Assembly (NCBI GenBank): GCA_020466095.1
Contig: CM035807.1
Location: forward strand, 24,630,720 to 24,694,719
Direction of reading: 5' to 3'
Length of the DNA stretch: 64,000 nt
Origin: Chlorops oryzae
Lineage: Eukaryota; Arthropoda; Insecta; Diptera; Chloropidae
A program made the translations under genes and the position numbers. Shown here in pieces: positions 36,884 through 50,400 of this stretch; position 1 is the stretch's first letter; the number at the start of each line of letters is the position of its first letter. Under the pieces are notes generated by a model. The model searched no databases. It saw only the letters and a program-made list of their open reading frames with translations, and was not told the DNA's origin.

Positions 36884-38125
36884 GTCACTAGCTTTACAAC
36901 GGCTAGTAAAAAGGGCACAATACCGATGCCATCGTCCAGCGCCGGTGCACTTCAAATGCATCAGCAGCGTCAGATTGCGACAATAGAGACGCCGCCGAAC
37001 AGTGCAACGTTGCCAATGCAAATTCCAACGGTCACTTGTGATTTGGCATCTGACATATCCACTTCAGAGGCTGCCGAAATGGAGCAGCATCCCTTGCATG
37101 CCTATCCAAATGGAAATTCGAATTCAACAGCAGCCAATAATAACAAGGCCGAAGTGCTGGGGACACTCTCGCCAACAGCAGCAGCAGCAGCAGCAGCCAC
37201 ACTCGGCTCACCGAATTGCACAAAAGAGACACTTAAAGTAAGTACAATAGCAACAAGTCATGGTGCCATCAATGTTCCAGTGCCACCATCGATGGCAGCA
37301 GCGTCAGCAGCTGATATATGCGTTAATAACGCAATAGCAATCGACTCTACTGATAATTTAAGCAATAATGCCAGCGGTTGCGCCACCAACTCAACTACAG
37401 CCATGCCGACGACGATGGCGATGACGCAAACGACAACTACAACGACCACAGCGATCGTAACCGCTGCTGCATTGGCCAATAATAATACAACAACAAAGGC
37501 AGCGGTGAATGTATCACCGAACGAGTTGCGTGTCTCACCGATTGCAGCACGTTGTCGTGCACTCTCCGTTGGCATCGATACGGATATGGTAAGTGAATTC
37601 GATCCATCGAGCTCGGACTCTGGTGTTGTGAGTCGTTGTGCGGTCGTCAAACCGTTAAAATTTCGCATCTGCCAACCGATCTTCGGTCGGAAGACGACCG
37701 ATCAACGTCGCAAGGACGCTAAGAAGGCCGTTATCGCAGCTTCAGCTTCGAATAATGCCGGTTGCAAGTCACCGATCTCACCAAAGCCCGCCGATGTTAT
37801 TAAAGCCACAGAGCTTGATCCCGCCATTCCGAAAATTCAAAAACCGCGCGATCCCGAAAAGGAGAAACGTCGCATCGCACGTAAGAAGGAGAAGAGGGCT
37901 ACCCTAATATTGGGCCTGATAATGGGCAGTTTCATCGCATGCTGGCTGCCGTTCTTCTTTCTGTATATTCTGTTGCCCGCCTGCGGCGACCATTGCCACA
38001 TACCCGATTCGGCGTTCGCGATCGCCTTCTGGCTGGGCTACATGAACTCCGCATTGAATCCGGCCATTTATACCATCTTCAATAAGGACTTCCGGCGCGC
38101 ATTCCGTCGCATACTATTCAAGTGA
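36884..38125 (+). CDS. Octalpha2R: Last coding exon (intracellular loop 3, TM6, TM7, C-terminus) of the same amine receptor
   Basis: A 1242-nt exon: 413 codons plus TGA at 38123-38125, phase 0 after the acceptor TTTTTCAG. The first ATG in this frame (36926) is internal, because the frame is open back to the splice site. About 310 residues form a very long third intracellular loop rich in Ala, Thr, Asn and Ser, with Ala and Thr runs. A basic segment (EKEKRRIARKKEKRAT) then leads into TM6 with CWLPFFFLY (CWLP at 37940-37951). ECL3 carries a CGDHC pair. TM7 has FWLGYMNSALNPAIY (NPxxY at 38057-38071), and the protein ends at FRRAFRRILFK. That ending closely resembles the alpha2-adrenergic helix 8, but without its palmitoylated cysteine. 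The receptor is expected at the plasma membrane, coupling octopamine (possibly also serotonin) to Gi; this is family knowledge. The GPCR call is near certain, the subtype likely. Confidence 0.85.
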   Translation, partial: VTSFTTASKKGTIPMPSSSAGALQMHQQRQIATIETPPNSATLPMQIPTVTCDLASDISTSEAAEMEQHPLHAYPNGNSNSTAANNNKAEVLGTLSPTAAAAAAATLGSPNCTKETLKVSTIATSHGAINVPVPPSMAAASAADICVNNAIAIDSTDNLSNNASGCATNSTTAMPTTMAMTQTTTTTTTAIVTAAALANNNTTTKAAVNVSPNELRVSPIAARCRALSVGIDTDMVSEFDPSSSDSGVVSRCAVVKPLKFRICQPIFGRKTTDQRRKDAKKAVIAASASNNAGCKSPISPKPADVIKATELDPAIPKIQKPRDPEKEKRRIARKKEKRATLILGLIMGSFIACWLPFFFLYILLPACGDHCHIPDSAFAIAFWLGYMNSALNPAIYTIFNKDFRRAFRRILFK

Positions 38126-38291
38126 TGTTTGGCCTATGTGTGCTGTTATCGGTGCGTTCATGCAAGCATTGAGAAGGCAACCGAACGTGCCATGGGCAGC
38201 ACACCCATGGGCTATGGTATGTATCATTATCGGCGATAGGTTTGGTTGTTTGCCTACGTGCTGTAGGAAAATTGAGCGGACTATAAATAGT

Positions 38292-38297
38292 AATAAA
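38292..38297 (+). promoter_or_regulatory. Candidate poly(A) signal of the receptor gene
   Basis: An AATAAA hexamer lies about 167 nt after the receptor stop codon. It is the first good signal downstream. In such AT-rich DNA the motif is common by chance, and the true 3' UTR may be longer. Confidence 0.3.
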
Positions 38298-39589
38298 AGC
38301 ATGCGTGTATGCTTGCCATTGACTAAGTGTGGAATTTCTATTAATTTTTCGAAAATTTTTCGCAGAACAAAATTAGTGACACATGGGCGTGTTTGTGTTT
38401 ATTTTTTTATTTTTTATTATTGTTCTTTTTTCTTTTATTTAAAACTAATTAAAGAGTTTACAAATTGTTTTCTTGTTATGAAAAAAACATGAAAAACCAC
38501 TATTGAGAGCTCATTTTAAAAGCATTAAACGGCTGTGAATTCAATTAAATGATTTTCTTTTGTGATCTTAGTTAATTTATTCTTTTAAGTCTACGCTATG
38601 TGTCGCAAAAACAAAAATTAGAACTATTAAGCTTGCATCGATCATAAAATTAAATTGATTAAGTTCGATTCAAAACAAGACAGGTTACTGCAAAATTAAA
38701 AATCAACAATTGTCACAGGATTTAAGGATCCTTATGTCTCTAATATCATTTTATTTTAACAATTCAATCAATTGTTTCAAATATGAAAACATAATAGAAA
38801 TAAGCCATCTTTGAATTGGCTTCTATTAAAAGCATGAACCTTCACTGTTTTCCAGGATGATCACATTTATGTCCGGACTATTCATTAAATTTTATCAAAT
38901 GTGCAAAATGCACATTCTTGGTCTAACAGAATGTGGCTAAGATGATGTAAAGATGCCATAATGAATGAACTCGTAGCTGGGTTCGAAAATCGTATCGACA
39001 TCAAGCTTTAACGTTCCACTTTCGCAATTAGAATAAATAATATTTTTTTTTCAATTGCTCAAAAAATTGACAATTTGCGTCATTCATTGGACACCTAAAG
39101 CCACGAAGAATTCAAACTCAAATTTAAAATGAATTATTTCAAGGGTCGAATAAGAAGTACTGAACAACAAAAGATCTTTTGAACAGCCCATGTTCCTTCG
39201 TAATATGTTTGACACTACTTATGATCTTCTTAGTTACACATACTCAAATGAGTACCCAATATCTTTGCGATGACTCAATATCATTGCAGCCACTATCAGT
39301 ACGATCTTAAGCCATAGTCGCAAGCAATTATCACTCATTTTGCAAATAGTGCTATGAAGATCGTTAACAAGTCTGAAACTGGCATACTACATTCATTTAA
39401 GAATACATACAACATATCAAGCATTGCATATGATAATTTCAAACGATCGAAATTTCTTAGAAAATGTCACTTACTAATGATTCATTAGTCTTATTCATAA
39501 TCTTCATATATTGCATTTAATTACATATCAAATCATTGTCATAATCGAATTTGTTAATAGAATTTTCAAATTTTATGAATTGTTATCAA

Positions 39590-40090
39590 AATTAATAAAA
39601 TTTTCATCATCCTAAAATATTTTAAATTATTCTATTATTCCTTTTTTAATTATTTTTTTCATATTTTTCTCTTACATTTTTTTCTTGCAACTTTATTTTA
39701 AATTCCTCGTTTTCAACTTTATGTTTAAAAACTTTATTTCGATATTGTTATTGAAATTACTATTTGAATTAAAAAAAAATATTTCTCCTTTCAATTTTTC
39801 CTTTTTTTTTTAATTCTTTTATATACAGGTATTTATATATTTTTTTTTTAATTTGTTTTTTAATTTTTTTCTTGAATGTTTTTTTACGAGTATTCCTTTT
39901 TCGAACTATTCTTTTTATTCGTTTTGTTTTTTTTTTTTTTTTAATTTAGTTTTGATTTTTTTTCTTCAAATTTTTCCTTTTTTTAATTTTTGTTGAATTT
40001 TTTTTGAAAATTGGTTTTTATTGTTTTTTATTTATTTTTATTTATACTTATACATATATATATAGTTTTTTTTGTTGGAATTTTTATTTT
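39590..40090. repeat. T-rich low-complexity region
   Basis: About 500 bp dominated by T runs on the + strand with short A interruptions. No gene is visible. Confidence 0.85.
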
Positions 40091-40477
40091 TCTAGCTTCG
40101 TGCTAAAAGTTCAGTGACCTATTGCTACTTGATTTGTATGCAATCAAAATCAAGAAATTCCTGCAATAAGTCTTGCTCTGACATGCAAAGCCTCAATAAC
40201 ACGCTTCGAAATTCTTCAATAAAATGCAATACTCTCTTCGATTTACATTATATTTCGAGTGCTGCAGTTCAATCACCCCCACAAAATCTGGTCGATCAAA
40301 AAAAGCAACCGTTTCGGCAGAAATGTGGCTCATAGCAATTTTACCTTCTTAACTTCTTTCATGCACACACATTGGGCCACCTCTCCTCCTCCAATTAAAC
40401 AAACATTAATCTTGCAAATCGATTTGTCATTCACAAAACAATTTACCGTACACGGAATGTCGTGCGGGGCACGAAAT

Positions 40478-40503
40478 GTACAAGGGTACAATGTACCTTG
40501 TAC
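40478..40503. repeat. Near-perfect hairpin
   Basis: GTACAAGGGTAC, spacer AAT, then GTACCTTGTAC: an 11-bp stem with one extra G. Nothing around it shows a function. Confidence 0.6.
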
Positions 40504-41425
40504 GTCTGCAGTCGTATGTTTGAGAAATGTTTTCGAATTTCGATTTTGCGGAGAACTGACTGTGCTTATTGACACCTAAAACGGTTGGAATGCTCCGGAG
40601 CTTAACAAAGTAAATTGATACTTTCCAACACATCATCCAATGGCATTTGCACTGTTTCCCTTGGCTTTTTATGTTTCATTTATTTATTTTTTTTTTTTCT
40701 TATGATTTTTGTTTTTTCCATTTCTTCTTAACGAACACAAAATCGTACAAACAGTTGTGGTAACATGCCACATTTCAACTTTCCCAGCTCGACGCATCGT
40801 TGGGAAAATGCATGTGCTGCAGGAAAATGTTTTAGAAATTGCTTTTTATGCTCAGTGGATATTCGAAAAGTAGTTGAATGCAACAAAAAAAGTTCGTATT
40901 TGCATAAGTGCTACGGTTGAGCAGTATCTATTGAACCTTTATTGGAATGGCAACTTTCAAATTGGGAATCCTATTTATTTTATTCAAAATATTCAAATAT
41001 TTACATGGAAATGGATGGTAGCTCTATTGAAGGCGAGTCCTAGGAGAGAATGAAGATATAGTTAAGCTTTATCCTTCAAAGAACATTGAATCCATGGCTC
41101 TTTTAAGAAGAGCATCTTCATTATGCTGCCGCATCCAATTACTTTGAATTTCATCGAATAAAGGCTTTCACCAACGAGTAATATGCCATTGTTGTGAAAA
41201 GGCATATTTGCCTAGGTCTTTTAAGAAACAACTGCACCATCATTAGTCTCTCCATTAAGCTATTCAAATTTTCTTCCACTCAATTGATTTTTATTGTTTT
41301 AAAATATTCATTTCAAACATGTTTAAAGACATAACAAGGCATAAAACTATTATCATTACAATTCAATTATGAAAACGATAAAAGCTTTCGAAAATTATTC
41401 ACAAATAGCCTACTCAAATTAATGA

Positions 41426-41485
41426 CATCATCACCGTCATCATAATTTTCATCATCACAATTATCATCATCATTATCATCATTGT
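41426..41485. repeat. Imperfect (ATC)n repeat
   Basis: CATCATCA-type triplets interrupted by TTTT and CCG over about 60 bp. Confidence 0.8.
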
Positions 41486-44400
41486 CAGAGCTGACGCTTA
41501 TGCTTCATGAGCTCGATCGACATTTGTGAGATGGAATTTAATTGAATTTTTCAAAAGGAATCATAACAAGACTCCTCTGCCATTAAATTCACTGTCCAGC
41601 TGACTGACAAGCCAACTATAAAATTAATGCATAAATACAAGCTTGCGACGTAGCAATGAAGGATATTATGAGATTATTTTAAAACGTTAGACGACAATGT
41701 CTCAGATTTATGTCACCAAAAGGAAAATTGAACTGTTGGACACAGATAGGAGACGTTATCCTGCATTAATTCCCAATCATATACACATGCATGTGGCAAG
41801 TACGCCTCTCTGTTGAATGAACAAGCAGCAAAATCACACTCAATTGAAAATGCGCATAGTTATCATTCTACCACACGAACGAATCACTTGATGATGTGCT
41901 GCAATCCTTGAACACATTTCACTGACTTGCTTAGTTTTCCGTTCGCGCATTGCTTGCTCAATATGATTATTTGTCCAAGGGCAGTTAAATCAGCTTCCGC
42001 AGAAGATTTTCAAAGACACACGCACAAAAAGAACCCTGTAGTAATTCCAACTTCTCCCCGACTAGTCATAAAAACACCTGGACTACTCGATTTTAATTTG
42101 CCTACTTGCTGTCTTTTTTAATATTGAGCTGTAATTGAAAAATACCCACTTTCACATTGAACTACTCCACGAGTAAACTTACTTTGGTCAATTAGTGGTC
42201 AATTGTCCCATACGGACCAGTTGGTCCTAGTTCTTAGCTACACTTCATTTAGACCGCTTTTTGCTACTCAAGGACTACTCAATTCTCATACATAAAATAT
42301 TGTTCATTTTAACTAGTCATATTTCCACTAACCTCAGAGTACTCTTGTTTGGTACATTGACCTCTTCATTACTGCAGGGAAAATATCAAGGACGGCCATT
42401 GCTATTCCTTATCTGAAAAATCTATCAATATTATACAAGTCCACTAATTATTCATGAACATAAAATAAAGTTTCTGACGCAATACTAAAGCTTTCATATC
42501 CTTTAAGCTTTCATGTCATTTACTGCCTACTATCACACTTTTCTGTGTCATAATAAATGAGGAACTAAAGGGGGAGAGCGAGACAGAAATCTCATATTAA
42601 TTCCCTTTTAAAGGAGGTGTCCAAATAGCTTATTAGTCCTCCGAAGGTGTTTATGTGCATAATTTATTTTAAATTCAAACCCAAGTGATGCATAGTTTCA
42701 TTTTTGCCTCCGTTAATCCCATTGTGATCTACACACAATCATTGCTTTTTCGTTTTGCATTTCGAAAGATGTAATTGGCTTGAAGCCAATTCGAAAACTG
42801 ATTGTCTTTTGTTTACTTGCAAGCGAAACTGTGTTAGCTATAGTAACTTTTCCTAGGGGAAAATGATTTAAGATGCTTATTTAATCATCACTCTCAACTG
42901 GCTCGCAACTATTTGGCAAGTCCAACGATATAGTTGAAATTGCCTCGCAAAGCAATTGGCATTCGGTATGTCCCACTGTTCCGATACAAAATATTCGTCC
43001 ATTTGCATTGTTGGAACACTGAAGATGGTCATGATGACGATGATTATGATGCTAATGACTTTACCATATCACCATAGAAACATAAAGGTCATGAAAATGT
43101 ATTTTTATCCTTTTTAATAATGCAAATATGCATGTAAACAGATTTACACACATATGTCACGTAAAAGGTCAAAGTACTCAGCATAGATACTTATACATAT
43201 ACGTTTGCTTTTATTTCGTATAGTGTCCTTTAAAAAAAAATTTGAAGAGCCAAATGAACCCAAATGAACTGAACTGAACTGAACTTCCTATCGCAAAAGC
43301 CTAAGGTCAATTTTATTTTTTAGAATAAATTTTTTCGATGGCCCCAAGAGCTCTCGCATTGCAAAGAAAATAGTAATATCGATTGAAAAGCGGAATAAAT
43401 AGCAATCTGAAGACCCTTCAATCCATAAGAGGCTTCTCAAAAGTATATCATTGAATTTAATTAGTCCATCAACTGATGGTTTCAGTGTATTTGAGAGCAT
43501 TTCACGTTGCATGTTTATGACTGTCTAGGATTTTTTTAAATTTTAAATTAAATAAATAAAAATATTATTTTTAAAATAAGAATGGAAAAGGCCATACAAA
43601 ATGAAGCGTTTGAGATTAGTAGTTTCATTTTGATATACTCATGAATATTTGTACACACACAACTGTGCATCAAAATATTCAATGATTTCAATAATCATGG
43701 TTAAATAAACTGACCGGATTCAAAATGTTTATTCGAGAAGGGGAGTTTCTTTCTATTTCTCGTCCTTGAAGTGCCTACAAATAATCTTGGACTGTGATTT
43801 TCTATGTCATAATGTGAAATCTGATTAAATATTCAATAGTCCTTAGTTCAAATAACATTAGACTACAGCGTGTTCGCTGTTTTAAGAGCTCCTATGCTCT
43901 TCTCTGAAATACAAGAGCTCTGGTCTGTTGAACCCTTTCAGTTTTTTAGGCAATTGAAATGACGAAATAGAAAACACAAAAAGAGTCCACGTGTTGTCTT
44001 GTTTGGTCTTGCAAGCTAGTCTCTTTTTAGAAACTTAGCAGGAATGTCAGTGTGGACCGAACCCTAATCGATATTAAAATCATTCCATTATTGCTTTTTT
44101 TTATGGTTTAAAATCTTAGCGCAGCTTGGCGCCATCACTATTTCTTTCTTTGCTACATGTTTCGAAAGTCATGGTTACATCTATCGATTTTGAACTCATA
44201 TACTGATTGAGTCGTACATGGTTCATCCAGATTAACACTCAATGGTGAGAAATTAAGTGACTTTGTAATAGCTTGACTTTCAGTCAGGAAATTGCCTCCG
44301 ATTCGAGATACTTTATTCTACTCCTGACGGAACTAATTGCCTTGCATAGCTTAAAAATGTCCGTCTTGGTACAAAGGTGTTCGGAACTACTAAATAAAGA

Positions 44401-47400
44401 TCCTATCAACTAGAAGATTTTTTGTGCCATTGTCAGGCCGTTTGGACATAATTCAAATTAATATTCTCACATACTTTTAGGCTGTAGTCTGCAAAGTTTG
44501 ATGACAATTATTAATATTTTTCCTATTTGCGAATGAATATAATCATTATACCGCTGTCGACAAATTAAAATGCTAAATTAAAAAACGATCAAGAAATGGC
44601 GTTAATAAGTCAGTTGTGCACAAATGCATAAATGAATTATTTGATGTGTCGCTACCATGGTTGAAAATTGTATGGAGTTGTGGTTTACATTGTGGTATGT
44701 TCATTTTTGTGAATTGCGGATAAAACGGTAGATATAAATATTTTTATTTATTTTTATATAAAATAAATGGTTGAGGAAAAGCGAAAATTAATTTTTAATA
44801 ATTTAGTTTCAGTCAGTTTTAAATTAATAAAAATCCATCAATGTCTCATGTCACGACTGTTAAAATTTAATATGATACATCTATAATGCGTTTATTTCAT
44901 GGTTTATTTTATTGAGATGGTCGTTTATTTGTCATAAATACCTACAACCGAGCAAAAAACAGATCAATTAAATTCGTGTTTGTTCATCGATAACTTTTAA
45001 GCTTTTCAACAGAATAACGCATTCGTTTCCTAGTTGCTTGAGAGGAGAAGCAATAACTTTCCGCTTTATTTTATGAGATACCAAACGGCACTTGAGATGC
45101 GTGAAAACCAATTTTCTTTAATACATAGAAGCATGATTATTGGAACACTAACTTGATTGCAACGAAATAACACCCAGTAAACCATATTTCACGGAAATGA
45201 CACTTTAATGGCATTGTTTTCAGTTCCTAAGGCGCACAAAGAAGGACCTTAGGGTCCAGAATATTTCAGATACGAACGACTTTTTTCTAATAAAATGGGT
45301 TATCGTGGAGAAATACTGCGTTTATAATTCAGCTTTTTGAAATGAAAAACAAATTGAAATTAGGGAACTCACGGTTTACACGGAATTTGTTTTTTGTTTA
45401 AGGACTAAGTTTGATTTTCAGTGCTGTCTGATTCAAAGCAAATACCTATTTACATGGCAGCACTAATAGAAAACAATTGAAATTGTTGAAAAATAGTGGT
45501 AGTGCCTAACGTTTCATTGCAATTAGTTTCGTTAATGTTTTCTCAGCTTTGTTAATTGCAATTAACATTTTAAGTCATCGTTTAAATCGGGAAATTTTCT
45601 TTCCACTTATTTTATTTGCTACTAAGGCGAACGTATAAACGTAGTAATAGATATCTTTTATAAATTTCGAAAGATTCTTCATTCATCCAAATCCTTATGA
45701 TGTTAATATTCATGAAATGTTTTCGAATGAAATCAATTCTTGCAGGATACTCATTTGGCTCATGTAAGGGTTCTTTTTTGGGAATTCTCTGGAAAATGCC
45801 TCGTGCTCTAAACTGATGCCTTCTTTCTAAACTCCTACGTAATGGTTTGTTGGGTAATCGTTTATTTAATTATATATGTTTGTGTGTACGGTGATATGTG
45901 TGCTTGTATCCATAGTTATGCCGGGGAAACTTTACGAAGCTATAGCATCACCGCAGAGAGCTGCAATGGAAATCAAAAATTTCCACATTAAATTGTTTCG
46001 CTTTTTTCGCCTGTCAAAATGAAAAACTTTCGCTGTTCTAAGTCTAGTAATTATTTTCTAGCTGTAATTTTGTTATTTGTAATTTTGTTATTTGTATAGC
46101 AACAAATGCCAAACACACTCACACACAAGCACAAACAATAACACGCCCTATTGCCCTACATATGAGCGTGATGCTGCATGCCATATGCCCTATACCGTTT
46201 GCCGTATGCTGCACGAGGCCGATGCTGTGCATATTCATATCAGTAATTGCAGATTACATGCTCGGACTGCATTTCCAAGTAGTTTATTATTTGTTTTTGA
46301 TTTGTAATTTTAAAATGACACCTCTTGTGGTGCATTTTTTTTTTTTTTTTATTTGTTGTTATTGTTTGTTTTCGCTTTTGCTTTTATCAAGCTTCATTGC
46401 AATTTCGATATAAGCCAATTTAATGCTTGATCGCGTAATGAAATCGTCTGACGTTTCACATGAAATATTTGATTATCAGCGCTTTTATGGAGTATAGTGA
46501 AATGATATTGTTTTTTCATTAAAATTTCTTTGTTTTTTCGATAGTGCTTCACAAAAATTCAGCTCAAAATGAAAATTGAACAGCATGAAACGGAAAATTT
46601 TTTGATTCAATTTGAATTCCATCTTAAATTGAAATTTTCATTGCGGTCGATTTCGCCAAAAATGGCCCTTTGGGCATAGAAATCATTTAAAATTAAAAAA
46701 TTTTTTCTATTCACTTTATCGTGCGTGCTAATTATGGAAACCAAAATGCCCTTTTATGTTGAAATTAATTCTCCCTAATTAGCTTGAATTTCATGTTTCT
46801 TTTTTTCCCTTTTTTTTTTTTTTTTTTTTTGCTGTAAAATCGGTTTATTGCGATTTATTTTGTTCCTGAAATTGGCTGGATTGAAATATTTTAAATTGTT
46901 TAATCTTAAAAGCGCAATCAATTGTAACCAAGTAAGCTTTGTGCATTTCTGATAAGCTTTTATCAATTTATCGCGGCTAATTCCCTGTTAAACAAAAATG
47001 AAAAATTCGAAACCAAATGCTTTAATTGAATGCACTTGTCAGTATCACAAAAGGATTTCATAATATTAAACAAACACACGCACACATAGATGTCAACTGG
47101 GAGGGGGGTTTTTTCAGCTTTTATTGTGAGAAAGGAAAAAAAAAGTCGAATATTAATGTGCTTGACATGGATTAATGGATTGAAATCAATTTTTATGAAG
47201 ATTTCTTTTCATGCAGGCAGATATCCTGCAGGGATAAGGGGGTTAATATACTAAAAATGAGAATAACTGGACTGCTCGGAGAGTAAATTGTCAATATTTA
47301 CATGATTTCATCTATAGTAATCTCTACTAGACTCTTAGCAAGAAGAAACGTTCCAGTTTTAGAGCAATCCGAAAGACTTCTATTAAGAATTTACCCACGT

Positions 47401-50400
47401 TTAAATTTCTTCTTAACTGACTCGGAAAATATCGGGTCGTTTAACCTTCGATTTACCGAAAGAGGACAGCTCGGAGGAGTTGAATGTGAGAGTAGGAGAT
47501 TTTTCGCAAGACAGGCCAAATTTCCAAAGAGTTTTGAATACATTTCCGGCAAAACATAAGAATTCGTGGTCGAAGAATATTTGTGACTAGACTAGGAGAG
47601 TAGTTAAGGAGTAGTCGGAATAAGCGTAGGGCATGTTCAATATCCCAAAACAAAGCCATTAATAATACCCAAACAAAACGTTCTGCAAAAAGCTACAGAA
47701 AGCTTATGAGCTCTTTTTTTATTATATATATATTTTTTTTCTTTCTTTTAAGTGAGGATTGTCATATAAAATATAAAAATATCCTACTTAATTACTCAAT
47801 CGCCTGTCATTAAAACGCCAAATGAAAATGCTAAACTTTTGCATGAAAATGGAATTGTAAAGTCAAATTGTGCCCTGTCCTCGACCAAAGAGCTTTTCAA
47901 GGCAATTCAATTCGGAGGTTTTTCCAGGACCTACATACATATATCCGCCCCTGCATGTCAAGCAAATTAAAATTCCTTGAACTTTTCCAAAAAAAAAAAG
48001 TATACGGCCCGCCCCATTAGCTCCTCTCCAAAAGTGAACTAAAAAAAATTCCTTACAAAAATACCGTAAGAAGAAAACTTGAACAGAAAGTCGAAAGAAA
48101 TTTCCGCTACAACTCTCTTTGCAAAGCACAAAAACCAATAACAGAATGTGTTGAAAAGTGAAAAGTCAATCTTTTTCGTTTTTCTCAACTCAGCAAATCT
48201 TAGTGCTACAACTATTCAATCCGTTCGACTTTATTGTTCTCTCTCACAGCGACCTCTTTGTTTGCGCTTGAAAATTATAAAGAAAAATTTCTTGAAAACT
48301 TTTTGAATTGCTTTTTTCTTTACCGAAAACAAAACAAAAAAAAGTTAATAAAAAATTTACTTACAAGAATTTCCAACGATAAGAATGGGAAAATCTGAGT
48401 CCTTCGAATCAATTGCGGCAGTAGTTTTTTTTTTCTTTCTTAAATTACTCATCGCAAAAACTTTATCCGTTTTTCCTTAACGAACTCTCGTTAGCTGTTT
48501 CTCGAAAATTTTCTCAATATAGAAAACTTTTTTTTTTTCTATTCAGAACAGAATCTCTGTTCTTTTCTTGAAGGATTGATGTTTATACAAATTTGTAAAG
48601 TGCCCTTAAAAGGACGAAATTTGCATTCTCGAAATTTTGAAAGGAAGCCCAATATAAAATACACTCAAAGCCATGGCTCTTGTCAAGTTCTTTTGACAGG
48701 ATAACTCATGCAAACCCAAAAAGATCCTCTTCAAAAACCAAACTGGATATGAAATTGAAATTGGAAATCCGGCAAGAAAAAAATAAAAAGTGCAAACACG
48801 AAACAAGACCGACAAATTTAGCTCGTATAATCAAAAACGCTTGCGGTCACTTTATATCACCATCATCAGTCCATGGTCTTTGGAAGGAACATATAAGATG
48901 AAAAGCTATGCCTCCTAATTTCCCCCACGCATTAAGAAAAGAATGCGCAAAGCTCTCCACATGATTTATATCCCAAAAATATCAAACAAACAAAGACATT
49001 AGCTGTGGGCAGCTCCAGCATCCGTTGAAAAAGGCAACAAAAGGATTATTGTATGTAAACAACACATGGGAAATGGTTCATCAAACAAAATCCCTATTAT
49101 TTTTTTTTTTCTTTTCTTCTCTTGTTTTCTTTTTTTTTTCTATTTTGAAGACATTGATTCACCGCAACAGTCGGTGTTGCTGTCAAAATGCAAATTCTAT
49201 GTTAAAACTTGTTGGACACGTCCTCTTAGCCAGCGACCTCATCGCAGCAGCACAACCACATATGATGACGTATGCTTGAAGGTTTCCATATTTTATTACT
49301 TCAATTCATCTCGCATACTCCATTTTTGTTTAGGGTTACAAAAATAAATACATTATGCATATGTGCTTACTATATATACATATAAACACATATATATTCA
49401 TGTATATAGAGGTTTGTGTTTATATACATACATATATATTCGCAAGTATTTTTGGTTCCTCCAAATATTATGCAAATGGTGGCAAAAACCCGCAGCATAC
49501 ACACAGGCGAACCTTATACATCAATGCATGCGACAATTTTAGATATTCATGTATGCATACATTGAGTAAAACGGCGTCCGTATGCGTACACGTCCAACAC
49601 AAACGCATACATTATGTAAATTACTTTGAAATTAGTTTTTATTTGCCGCATTTTCCGCAAAAAGGACTTGCCACAAATATGCACAGATACAGAAATAACA
49701 AACTCGCAAAGATCGAGTGCAATTTTTCTTTTCTCTTTACTATTATTTTTCTTTGCTTAACAGGAATCAGCTCAGCTCATCGTTCGAAAAGTTGAAAAAT
49801 AAAAAATTCTCAAATGCTCCTTTTTACATTTGCCCAAGTTTCTTATGCTAATTCGTGAAAATATTATTTTGTGTTGTCATATTTTCCAGTGAAAAAATGC
49901 AATTACGCATTTGCATGCTTAAGACTTAATGCGTATGAACGATCATCGCTCAGAAGGCGCAATAAAACAGTCATAAAGTTTAATTAGTTTATTTTTTGCT
50001 AAATTCGAGATAATTCTCTCATTTGAAGGATTCAACCATAGTTGAGCTCACATTAAAGCATGAAAGGGACGGGACCAGTTGCAAGCCTCTTATATTGTGT
50101 GTCTCTTCTCATAGTAAGTAGGTGTATTTATTCGAGTCCCTCGCAAAAAACATTTCGTGGTCTTTGCTTAAACGAAGTACTTTTAATATTTCTAAGAAAA
50201 TATCGCGGACATCGAAGGACAAAGCAAAATAATTACATCATTAGCACTTTTTAAAACTGCCCTTCAACTGCTCTCGAACTACTCACAAATATCGTGGCAG
50301 CAGGTACTCCCTCTTAGTTTGCTACCCATGCATTAAACATTGAGTCGTCATTGAAAAATTACCATCTCCAGGCTCAACTGTTTCATTGGTTTCAAATGTT

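Noticed and set aside
36605..37668. Frames overlapping the receptor exon in other frames and on the opposite strand
   Set aside because: They are shadows of the real coding exon at 36884-38125.
49355..49795. 146-codon frame
   Set aside because: It spans TATACATA-rich low-complexity sequence and shows no domain or coding bias.
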